Assembly (NCBI GenBank): GCA_013398295.1
Contig: VZSF01000870.1
Location: forward strand, 59,387-123,386
DNA length: 64,000 bases
Reading direction: 5' to 3'
From: Chionis minor
Lineage: Eukaryota > Chordata > Aves > Charadriiformes > Chionididae
The notes below the pieces were generated by a model. It was not told the DNA's origin and made no database searches. It saw only the letters and a program-made list of their open reading frames with translations. Positions 1 through 11,526 of the stretch are shown here, piece after piece. Position 1 is the first letter of the stretch, and the number at the start of each line of letters is the position of its first letter. The translations under genes were made by a program, and so were the position numbers.

Positions 1-3000
1 CTAGGAAATGAAAAGGGCTGATCTGGTGCATTCTGAAAACTGCGGAGGATGGATGGAAAGGTAACTTTCCCAGTGTGAACATACACAATCTTCCGGAACC
101 TACAGAGAATGACCTTTCCGGTCTTCGCTGCTTACAGCTTGTTAATCAACAACAGGGGGGATGTCACGGGATACCGAATAACAAATACGAAACCTACTGA
201 GGCCTTTTTGGCAGTGTGACACACTGATAGATGTTAGTGTCACAGCTCCTGCTTGGGAAAGCAACAAGTACTGGCAAAGGCACTAGCCTGGCCCCGTTCA
301 CTGGCGACCAGCTGAATGACCGGGCTCCTCCAGCTCCATCTGAGGTTAGCCTCTCCCGGGCATTCCCTTATGTTTCTGGGTGAACCAAGACCTTCTCAAC
401 TTCTTTTGGGTTTTATGTTCATCTACACTGTGCACGTCCTTCCTCTGAGCCAGGCAGCAGCTTCCTAAGCAACCAACACCAGTATAATGACGCCTTTTAT
501 GAAAGAGTGGCCTTTAGAGCTGTAAAGCCTGCCCGAGTGAGGCTGCACCATTTCATCTCTCTGCTGGTGAACATCAACGGCCTGGAGATGATTCTGCAAG
601 CCAGCGTGCAAACGAAGGTTTGCTTTAAGGGATGCTACACGTGAAATACCTCATTAGCTGCAGCAAGACTGAAGGCCAATACTCTTTAAGGCACCTGGTT
701 GGAAGAGGGATTTTTCATTACTCACTGGCTTTGCCAAGTCTGTGGCATAGATGGGGATTTTAAAGGCAGTTTTAATTATAGTAGGTAAAACCCACACATG
801 ATCAAGCTGCAGTGTCAGAAAAACCACCAGAACTGAACACTGACCCATTTGGGTTGTTTGCTGAACTTTAATCACTTTCCAAGTCTGACAGCTGCTCAAA
901 CTTAATTGCTCATTATGCTTGTAAATAAAAACTGATCTCACTCTCTGATTAGCCAACCATCTTATAGTTGCCATAACAACTTCTTGTCTAATAAGTGATT
1001 TCAGATTTACCATTATTTGTACTAGCAGAAAATTTCACAAAGGTCTGAGATCGCTCTTTTCACTAAAATACCCTTCTAATTAGAAGAACCGAAAATCAGC
1101 ACAGAAAGGGCAGCTCAAAGATAATGAAAAAACAAGCTATTTATGACAACAGCTTAAACATGAGATAAGGGTACCCCAAAACCAAATATATGCCAGATCC
1201 TGCTTAACCCCTACCTTTCACTATCAATCATCTTATTATCATACCCATACCCCATAATAACTGCTCAGAAAAATACTAGACAACATTCAGGTAATAACTG
1301 GTCACAGTGTGGAGACCAATTTCAAGATTCACTCCAGATGGAATACCAGTAAAGTTTGTCTATTTTTCTCTCTTCATCTCAAATTAGGAGCCAATTAACT
1401 GGTTACATTCCTTAATACTCTGTTAACTGATAGGAGCGCTTTCTGGTGAACACTGAGGAGTTCAGGTTCTCAACCAGAGAAACAAGAGGGAAAAGCACTT
1501 GTATTGAGCCCAACAGATGTCCACTGCATCAACTACAATGAAAGATATTTTGGAAGGGCGAGCTACAATATAGTATCTTATCTCTGGATCAACTCAGTCA
1601 AAAACTTACTTCAGGCTTGACTTTTTGGACAGAATAACTAATGAAAACTTTGCAGAGGTCTGGAAAAAAAATCAGTAGTTAGTAAGTATTTGGTCATCAC
1701 AGCTCAGTAAAATACCTCTGTTAAAACATACAGACATATTTGTTAGTCTGAGAAGACAGAGTGATGGGGAGCTATGAAATACCGCTAGCCTGTGGGCCTA
1801 GTACAGCAGAAAGACCTTCCAAAATTTGCTGGCAAAGCTGCTCAAGCTTGCAATTTATTTGATCTGCTCAAGGTAGTTTTTTGCGTGTATAGGCAAAGAA
1901 GGATGCCCTTTTCCTTCCAAAAGGAAAATAAATACAGAAAGCTATAATTGAGACAAAACTAAAGTTAAAAAAAGTCAGGAAATACCAAATTTTAAAAGGG
2001 ACTTTTTCTGGATTTACTCAGCTATGCAAGAAATGTGAATTTTTTTTTGGTTTTCGGGTCAAATACAAAGCTGGTCACACTTCTTGCAGCAGATGTATCT
2101 CACAAAAATACAGAGGATACAACATGCCCAAGTTAACAATATCCTCAACATTCCTGAGCACATTTGGGATGCAACAAAGTCTTTCTTGCCTTAAGAATAA
2201 GAAACCAATGCTCTGCAAAGTTCTTGGGTTTCAAACATAGTTTATAACACCGATCTATGCCTTCACTTTGTGTACGTTTTCTTTGATCTGAATTTGAACA
2301 AAGAATTTCTTCCCAAAGTAATCTAACCCAGAAGGCTTCTGAGGACCAGCTGGGGAGCAGATCAGCTTATCCTCAAAGAATAAGCAGGCTTACGAACTAA
2401 CCAAACTACTCAACAGGTTTCTTCTGAATATCTTCTCATTTTTGAGTCTCCTGATGCTCTCTGAGACTACGCCGCGAACACAGAGCTGCCAAAGGGTTTC
2501 TGTGAACTGAGAGATACAGAAGCAGTGGTAAATAGTCTATATATAGCTCTGCCAGGAATTGCCCAAAGACAGAGTATATACATACATAGACTTTTTTTTT
2601 CTGTCCTAACCCTTGATTTTGAAATGAGTTACTACATTATAGGGCCTACCTTATAACTCTGGCAGGTGAAGAACAATCATAAAGAGTATATTTAAATTTA
2701 AAGACAGCGCTGCTAATAATAGACTGGCTGAATTCATTTGCATTTCCCCTTCTTGAGCAATGGGAAGAGTACCTACAAATTGGAAGATCTGGCTCCGTGA
2801 GTTACGTAAAGACATGTTTACCTGTAGCAAAGGATCTGCTCCTAAGGGAAGAGAGACCAGGCTGGAGCAAAGCCTTTAGACCAGCATCTTTTGTGCTCAA
2901 GAATCATCGGTTTTAAAAGAGCTCTATCCTGATGGCAACTGAAACAAATGAGCAAAACCACCGTGAACTGTCAGCAGACTGACTAAGCAAATACAGGAGA

Positions 3001-6000
3001 TAAGGCCTATCTATTCTAGACAGGATTTTTAGACTCAGCAACAAGTTTCTTTTACGTAGAAAGCTAGTAATTCCCCAGGTGGGGGGAGAAATGGGAAAAC
3101 TGAGAAATAGTTCTGGATGATCTGTGCAGACTCACCATATGGGGAAAAAACTGTGTTACGCAGACTGGCCCTTCAGGTCACTTCCTAACTTCTCAGGGCT
3201 CCTACAACAATTCTTTCTCAACTGTGTTCTCCAAACATGTATGCTTTTAATCACCTATACATTGCACAGATTTTTAAACCAAAACACAAAGTGGGAAATT
3301 ATTTACCCGGAGTGAAATATGAAATATCAGACAACGAAAGATATTGCTAGGCCAACTCTGAAGAGAACCAGCCCTGCAGGTTCTTTCCCACCAAGGATCA
3401 TCTCACTGAAATTTCTGCAACAACTGCTGCGGTTCCTCCACTGACCATCATCACCGAGGGCACTACCAGATACCTTGATCACCTTCAAAGAGTACTTAAT
3501 TAAAAATCCAATGTAGTTTAAGAAATCAAAGGAAAGTCTGACTAATTTAAAACTGGTTTTAATTCAACTAAGGAAAGCACGCGATACTTCATTTTTTGGT
3601 GAAAATTGTTTTGGATGAAATACGGAATCAGTTGGAATGGTCTGTGGGGATTTTCTAACTATGTTTTTAGTTAAGCATATTTTAAATACGCAGTTTAGAA
3701 AATCTGCCGAGTACACGAATAGAGCAGTATCAAACTGGGAGCGAGTTGTCCTCACACTGCAACCTCTCACACATAGATTTATATTAGAAGCATATGGAAT
3801 ATACATTTAAGCATACTGTGCTGGAAGGGATAAAACTGCATTACTGAAGAATACACGCTATAATACCTTCATGAACTAAAATCTACTTTTGTGCCTATAA
3901 AATAAATCCAGTCTTAGAAACCTAGTATTAAATGGTATTATACTAATTATCCAGCGTCACACATGTATGTAGTTTCTCCAAGTTGCCAGATTCATGACTC
4001 AGTATTTATTTGCTCCTTTAAAAGCAAAGATATCTATTTTCATATTTCATGGAGATTTTCTTTACAACATAATCCATTGTCATGAAGTGAAAGCAGATCC
4101 AAATAATCTTATAAAACTAAAAGCACTTTATCAGACTCTCTTTTGCATGACTAGCACAATTCCATATGAACAGTGGGGCGGCTGGATTTTTAACAACTGA
4201 CCAGCTACAGAAGTACCTATAAAAGTACTTAAACTCTGAGGAGAACACTTCATGTGCCCTCTTCATTGCCAGCAAAGACAAAATTCATCTTTTTGACACA
4301 GCATATGCTGTGGGTATCTGATAGCAAGAAATGTTACTGTTATCTCTTACTGAGAAAAGCTTCCCTTAGAACAGGGCACAATACTTCAGTCGTTATGGGT
4401 AAATGCAAAGGACTTTTTATTTTATTATAATGCAATGAATGAAAAGAGAGATGATTCAGGCCCCAATGGAACGCTGCAAACATGTAGTTTTATTGGTACC
4501 AGATCTTAAGGTTATGGTGTGCACTTCAAACAGACTTCTGGCGCTAGGAGAAGGTTTGTCTTTAAAAGAATGTTTTCCTTACAGCACAGCAAAGTAGTAA
4601 GTTTCCTCTGAAGGGAACTTAAGCAAATTGTGTATGTGGACAAGAAAGCCTGGGTTAATTTCTCCTGCAGGATTACCATGGGCTGCTCACTGTAGTACGT
4701 CTCTCTATTCTTGCACGTAGCCATCAACTCATTTATTTAGGAACCGTTTTTTTTCTAAGACTCATAAAAACCTTAAGATATAAGAAACCTGAAGAAAGGC
4801 CTTAAGTGCTTCTTTATGGAAAGGAAAAAAAGAGGGGGGGGAATAAAACAGCAGCTCTGGAAACAGACTCTGTCCACCATATTTATTATCAATTTAACAG
4901 CCTCGAATGGAAATTGCAAGTGCTTTGATAAAAATCAATTGAAAAGCTGTCTGCCTCACTGTTGCCTCAATAAAGTGCCTCTGTATCTTTTGCTGAAACC
5001 CTGTTTTTGCAGCCTCCTTAAACAATACTCTGTATTAAATCACCGCACTGTGCCTCCTCTGAAAAGAGATTCCAGGGCAAGTGCCCAGACCAGCACCCCT
5101 CATTTAAACCTCCCTTCATCAACAGGGCCCAGGGATGTAAACCAGCATCGTCTGATCAACATCACCACCTTCCAGTTATACAGGACACCTTAATTTGTAC
5201 TGTATTGTTAAAAATTTACTTTCAGGTCTCTGCGCATTGAACTCAGGTGCTGGACCTCTCTCCCTGGAGGTCTTTGGCTCCAAGTCAAGCAGACTTCAGG
5301 CTGCAGCAAGCACGGCTGACTTCAGCAGTACACACAGCCTTGCCCAGAGCCCTTACCAAAACGCACCTCGACGCTCCCGTCCGTCACCCTGCGAGTAGCC
5401 CATTTCACACATCACTGCCTCAACTCAGTCCTTTGCACCTGAGGGAGCCCGGGGGGAAGGGCAGCAGCAAAACTTGGTTTGGATTCAAACAAATAAACAC
5501 CCTCCTGAAGCCTTTGCAAAATCTCCACAGTAAAAAAAAAAAAAAAACAACTACAAAATGTTAACTGGTTTTACAGTGTTCTCATATGTAAGCCATATGG
5601 CCTATATCAAATAAGCAGAATGAGCAAAAAAAAGTCACCAGTACTCCACATTCTTGTAATTCAATCAGCTTTAATCATCTAAGATGTTTTCGCTAACCTA
5701 CGGTAAGGGTATTTGTTCTAATAACCTTGAATAGAGTGGCGATGCTTTAAAGATGGCTCCCTTGAACAAAGGAAGATAAAAACACAATTTATGGCAGGAT
5801 GTTGACTCTCAAGGCAAATTTCTGCTACTGTAAATTGCAGCTTTTTCCCCAGGTCAGCCCCTCTCCTGATGGCAAGCAGTTTGTCTTTGCCATTTTAGTA
5901 CACATCTTCCTTTCCTCATTGATGAGGAGTATTCTTCAAAATAGTCCTCCTCTAAGGATCTAGTCTATTTTATTTACAGTATTAACTGGAAAAAAATAAA

Positions 6001-9000
6001 CCGTTCAGTTGTAAAAACCAGGCTAACAACCAATGCCACGAAGGATCTTGTCAGCCCCGCCGTATCCAGCAGCATGCAAAACCCGTGGCACCCAATTCCG
6101 CCCTCTAGGCTCTTCAGCTTTCCACCCCTCCAGCTGTCACCAAGACCTTCTCCAGGGCTGGTGGCACGACCACCCCTCAGCTGGCCAGAGCGACACAGCA
6201 CAAGCTGCCAGCGCAAGCTCCAGTGCCCCTCCAGGCTCCCCGTCCAGCATCGCCGAAGGCTGCTGGATTCACTGGTCACCGAGCACCCAGCACCGTTTAA
6301 AACCACCAGAAACGCACCAGCTGCAACACACAGCCCCTGCTCAGGGATCTTCCTGAGGAGGCTCTTTCTAACGAAGCACTGACCACCAACAAAAGCGATA
6401 TTGTGAAGTGACCATGAAGACTTCTTCTACGTCCTGTGGGATGCTGAAAAGCATCACTTGATCACAAGCCTTTGGGAAGTAACAGATTCTGCTACACAAT
6501 CCTGGATGAGATTTTTAGCTTGCATGTAAAACGATGCTGTTACCTACCTGCCTTCACTGCAACCTCCAGGTGAAAAGCAATGCGGATTGGGTAAAATGGA
6601 TTTTAATTTCAGGCATCCCCTCGGCACACCACAGCAGCCGACTGCCTTCCATATAACTGCCCTGTCAAAATACACCCCCTCTGCTCGAGAGGACCTTGCT
6701 AGAGGCAAAAGGACAGTTCAGTGTCTGTGGGTCAATCAAAGTATTAAAGAAAAATTAAGTGAGGTTTGTAATTAGTGGCTGCGGTGATGGTTTATACAGT
6801 TTCCGTTATGCCACCACTGGAAACTAAATAGAGGCTACCATATAAGCCAGTCAAAAACACAGGTAGCTTTCAGCGATGAGGAACCTGGCTGCCATTTAAA
6901 CTGGCACTTTAGATGCAGGAGACTCTATCCATCTCCATTACAAATCCTCTGAGCTCATCCTAGCATTACTTTCCCACATTAGGCAAAAGAGTTAACATAA
7001 AAAGCCTGTCTAGCTTCAGACATTATCCAGATAAAGAGAAGGAGAAAAGAGAAAATCCCTTGTATTACCTCTCTCAGCTCTCCCCAAACCTTCTCTGACA
7101 TCTTTGTTCTTTCAGACCTGGCATTTATCTGAAGACATTGTCTAGCCCTAATTAAATCATGTGAACCACTGCTACTTCCTGGCAGAGAACATGCATTCTT
7201 GGTGTGCTGATGGACCTACATAATTTTCTGCACTTCTCCCTTATGGTGAGTGTTAGGCCTTGCTTGAAAACATCACAACTGTGTTCAACACAATATGTTT
7301 AAACAGAAATACAAAATTATTCAGTTTCTTTTAAAGAATGAAGATAAACATAAGTGAAAATTATATTCCACCAGCTCATTGAAAAAAAACTGTGGAAACA
7401 CTGGGCAAATAGCACCGTCTGAGAACAAGGCATGCTTTTGTTTTACTGTTGTCTCAGAAAGGGATAACTGGCAGTGACAGGAGAAGCAGAAAAATTTTTC
7501 ATCCAAAATAAAATCTGCAGCTATCTCTTCCCCCTGGGAATGAAAAAACATTCTTAAAAGTGCAGCTGAATTTTGCATTAAGGGAAGTTGCATTATAAGC
7601 CCCTCACACACACCTAACCTTATCTGATGAAAGCAGCTCCTTCAGAGCTTTGTGTTCGAAGCCTCTAAGTTGGCAGCGACTGCTCATTCAAAGAGAACAA
7701 GGGGATGTAAGAGCTTTGAAAATCTTTGCACTCCAGAGTTAGAACAACAGAAGGCTAGAAAAGCAGATTTTACTGCTACCCCCCCCCAACAATTCTTAAG
7801 TCTTAAGGAAACCCCTTTAAACCACTTACTGATGCTAAAAGAAACTGACAATAAATAGATGAGAAATTATTGCCTTCCCTTAACAACGCTCATTGTAGAA
7901 GGCTTGTCCAAGCAGCAAAGCAGCCAGCTGTCCTGGCAGATGTGGTCAGATGGCCAAACACAACAAAGCAAATTCACTTTAAAATCATGTTTAACTTTCA
8001 GTGTTCTCGTTATTATCCTCCAACTCTCGGCACTTCTCTCCCTAAGCAGAAGAAATAAACACCCCAGATGGCTAAAGAAAAACAGCAAGCTATACATATG
8101 CTCCATATAGTCTGACAAAGCAAGAGTCCAGCCATCTTCAAAGCACAGTGTGAGACATCCATTTAAGGGCCTTTACCTCTACAAGGGGGCGTCTCTGCGT
8201 GTGTGGGTGAGAAGACTACTATAAAAGAACTTCCGGGGTGTGAGGCCGTGACCAGGTACTCTGCAAAATTTTTCCACTTTAATTTCCAAAGACACAAGTC
8301 TTCCATCATTCCATAAATTAATGTACAATAGCTATAGACTAGACTATACATAGCTATACGTTATACTATATATAAGCCCTAAATAAGGCATTAGAATTAC
8401 TGCTGCTCAAGGAAACTAAGGAAGTCAAGGAATCAAGGAAACTAAGAGGGTGGTTTCACTGGAGAGGGATGCTAGCACCAGTGCATTCAATTGAACACCA
8501 CATTGGCTTCTGGGACTGTACGCCACGGTCCCCGCACTGCAGGAACCTGAGCCAGTCTGTTGTTCTTTCCCACTGCAATGTGAGAGACCTTGTATTTCTT
8601 CAGGGCCTAAGAGAGAAAAGCGGAAGGCAATGACAGCCCACCCAACTGCAGGCAAGTTATCGAACTCCGCGGAAGTGGCGCCCAGGCTCTCTCCTGTAGG
8701 CCTGGCCATGGCAACCCAGACTGAAACCAGACTTGTCACCGTTGAGAGTGAACACATCTGTGGGAGGGAGAGAGTAGACACAGCAACCCAGAGAGGCCTC
8801 AGCTAGCCGCGCAGTGAAAGCACGCTCAAAATAACCTGTCTAATGTCGCCAAAGCATTAGCAAAACCACAATTCAAGCTCTGGGCTGAAAATGGAGCACG
8901 TACTTTTATCTCTAAACCACGTCACCCTCCCTGCACACACACAGTCCAGGGGAGGTCTCAACACTTTGGGAAAAAGGTGGCTGAACGACAGGGCTGCTCT

Positions 9001-9331
9001 GTAACAAGGTGCGCGCAGGCAGGGAAAAGAGCCGGGGGATGCAACAACTTTCCTTTCAACCATCCCCCAACCATCTTGGAGTCGCTCCTTCCTTGTGGCA
9101 AACAGCCTGCCCAAAGCCACCGCTCCCCCCACAGCCCTCTGCTGCCCACACAGCCCTCCGCGACCCGCACTGACCCCCACCGACTCCCGCTAGGGCCTAC
9201 AGCACCCACCTACGCCGGAAGCCCCCCGCCACCTCCAGAGCCCCCACCAACCCCGAGATCCCCGCTCCCCCGAGTCCCTCCCATGCCTCCAGAGCCCTCT
9301 AGTAGCCCCCACAGACACCTCACCGCCTCCA
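1..9331. other. Stretch without a recognisable gene
   Basis: I see no exon that I can assign in either strand. Open frames are short and lack family motifs. The DNA is mostly AT-rich and intron-like to about 8.9 kb, then turns strongly C-rich toward the assembly gap. It holds short homopolymers (an A run near 5531-5546) but no CR1 end that I recognise. In the conserved vertebrate gene order TOM1L2 lies head-to-head with DRC3, so this could be the first intron of TOM1L2 on the minus strand with its first exon in or next to the gap. That is inference from synteny only; no TOM1L2 coding sequence was seen. Confidence 0.5.
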
Positions 9332-9670
9332 NNNNNNNNNNNNNNNNNNNNNNNNNNNNNNNNNNNNNNNNNNNNNNNNNNNNNNNNNNNNNNNNNNNNN
9401 NNNNNNNNNNNNNNNNNNNNNNNNNNNNNNNNNNNNNNNNNNNNNNNNNNNNNNNNNNNNNNNNNNNNNNNNNNNNNNNNNNNNNNNNNNNNNNNNNNNN
9501 NNNNNNNNNNNNNNNNNNNNNNNNNNNNNNNNNNNNNNNNNNNNNNNNNNNNNNNNNNNNNNNNNNNNNNNNNNNNNNNNNNNNNNNNNNNNNNNNNNNN
9601 NNNNNNNNNNNNNNNNNNNNNNNNNNNNNNNNNNNNNNNNNNNNNNNNNNNNNNNNNNNNNNNNNNNNNN
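9332..9670. other. Assembly gap (339 N)
   Basis: A run of N between two very GC-rich flanks. Its place between a C-rich tract and a CCAAT-rich island suggests lost CpG-island or promoter sequence. A first exon of a minus-strand neighbour could be hidden here. Confidence 0.99.
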
Positions 9671-10400
9671 CCCTCCCCCACCCCGCCCTGACTGGCACCC
9701 GCGCACGCCAATCGCAGCTTGCTCTGCCGAGCGTGGCCCGCCTCTTTGCATCCGATTGGGCGTAGGCTGGACGCCCCGTGGAGTCATAGGTTAAAGAGTG
9801 TGCCCATCACTGTCAAGCGAGCGGCCCGCCCGCGCCGTTGTCCCGGCCCTTTCCCCGCCCTCCGGTTGATGGACAGCAGGGGCACCGCTACCGGCATTCT
9901 CCATTGGGCAACGGTCACATCATTCTCCAATGCTATTAGGCCAGAGGAACATCAATTATGCGAGCCCCCTCCCGCCCAGAGGGCACGGTGCCGGCGCTGA
10001 TTGGCTGACACGGATTTCTCGCGCTCTGATTAGCCGCCAGCCTTCCTACCCACTCCCTGACAATTGGTGGCTGAGCCTGTCACGTGGTCTCCCTTAGCAA
10101 CGCGCCTGGGCTTCCTTAGCAGCCGGGCCGGGGCCGGGGCCGAGGCGCAGGTGGGGGCTGAGCCCGGTGCCGGCGGCGCGGAGCGGGTCTGCAGCCTCGG
10201 GGACCCGAGGCCTGAGGGGCCGGGAGGCTGGGCTTTGGGCCTGGGGGGTGTCGGGGGAAGGCGGCGGCCCACCGGGGTCAGAGGCATCCTGGCAGGCAGA
10301 GGCAGGGTCCCCGTCCCGGGGCCTGCGGGGGCCGGGGCCTAGGCTTAGGCTCCGGCTGGCTGAGAGCAGCAGCTTCTCGCCGGGGTGACACCTGCATTGT
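9671..10400. promoter_or_regulatory. CpG-rich, CCAAT-rich promoter region upstream of DRC3
   Basis: GC-rich block with many CpGs and at least six CCAAT boxes in either orientation: 9708-9712, 9755-9759 (ATTGG), 9903-9907 (ATTGG), 9927-9931, 10000-10004 (ATTGG) and 10063-10067 (ATTGG). There is also a CACGTG E-box at 10081-10086. No TATA box is evident. The density and mixed orientation of CCAAT boxes fit an NF-Y-bound, possibly bidirectional promoter. A plausible untranslated first exon of DRC3 could end at the CAG|GTGGGG donor at 10150/10151, but the transcription start cannot be fixed from sequence. Confidence 0.75.
10087..10101 (+). promoter_or_regulatory. RFX X-box-like site
   Basis: The sequence reads GTCTCC, then a 3-base spacer CTT, then AGCAAC. 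It matches the X-box half-site pattern GTNRCC-N(0-3)-RGYAAC except for one base in the left half. RFX factors switch on motile-cilium genes through such sites, and the downstream gene DRC3 encodes an axonemal protein. It lies just after a CACGTG E-box and 20 bp after the last CCAAT box. Confidence 0.55.
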
Positions 10401-11509
10401 TCTTGGTGGGTGCAGTTGGGCGCTGACCTGGCAGCGCGGGATTTGGGCTGTGGAACCGACGTTGGCTAAAGAGACGACAGACAAATACAAGGGAAGCGAA
10501 AAGTCTGGCAGGTCGGGACAAATAAACCCAGAACCTGCTACTCTTGGGTCCGTATTGAGCACAGCCATAAGGAGGTTTGACTTGTTAATGAAAAGCCATG
10601 ATGAGGAGAGAACTTTCTAAATCCAGACACTTATCGCTCCTGTCCTCCTATGCAAAAAATCAGCAGAACTTCGTCCACAACTATAGATGTCTTACGCAAA
10701 CAAAAGCTTGAAGGTTCAAGTCCTTCATACTGATTCATTAACTCTGCGCAGTTCTAGAAAGAAAAGTGGTCTCATTGCCTCCAGGGCAGCATTCAGGGTA
10801 TTTAAATGACAAAGCTTGGTCAAAAGGTTTGACTGACAGAGTTGTCTGTTTCCCAAAGCGAAGGTGTTTGTGTTGGCCACACTAGACAGCCTTTACTATT
10901 CTCAGAAAATAACCATTATTGTTTATAAATGTTCCTCCTTCCTCAAATTTGTGTTCACTTTTATTATGAGTTTGGTGTTTTAAAAATTTAGTGAACTGCT
11001 GTCGTTAATTTTCCTGTGCTATAAATGCATCCCTCCTCCTCCATAAATTAAACTTGCCTATCATGTGGAAACTTACCTTTTAAAACGAGATTAAATGGCG
11101 CACAGAGCTCAAATATGCCCTCTCCGTGAAGAGGGGTCCCAGCAACAGGTGACTGCCACGCAATGGAACATTGCTGTTCGTAGGTGCTGCGTAGAGCCTC
11201 CTTTCCTGGTCTGTTTATCTGGCCAAAATCTGGCATTCTTCGTGGAAAACACTCAAACATGGTGTGAAGTTTGTATGTGATTGTGCCTGGCCATTTTACA
11301 ATGCTTGGGCTATGAGGCTGTACTTAAGAGTCACATCAGGGACTTTGTGATAAAAGTCAAGCCTGTCTTTGATATCAGCTGTGAGGTATTAGATCTTCTT
11401 AATGCTCAGCTGTGCTCTTAATTCCTTGGAATTGTTATGCCTGTTCAATGAATGTTGGAAATAGTAGCCAGGCAGTGATTTGATTTCTTTTTCTTTTCTG
11501 TTCTTTAAG
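10151..11509 (+). other. Putative first intron or 5' flank of DRC3
   Basis: There is no coding exon. The CpG island fades by about 10.45 kb and AT-rich DNA follows. The acceptor TTCTTTAAG at 11501-11509 ends this stretch and opens the first coding exon, leaving a 17-base untranslated leader segment (11510-11526) before the DRC3 AUG. Confidence 0.6.
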
Positions 11510-11526
11510 GCTGATACCGTCTAAAA

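Noticed and set aside
8977..9765. Open frames running through the N gap
   Set aside because: They exist only because N codons do not stop translation.
9899..9912. Second X-box candidate (TTCTCC...GGCAAC)
   Set aside because: The left half-site is poor and the spacing is off; the right half overlaps a CCAAT box that explains the similarity.
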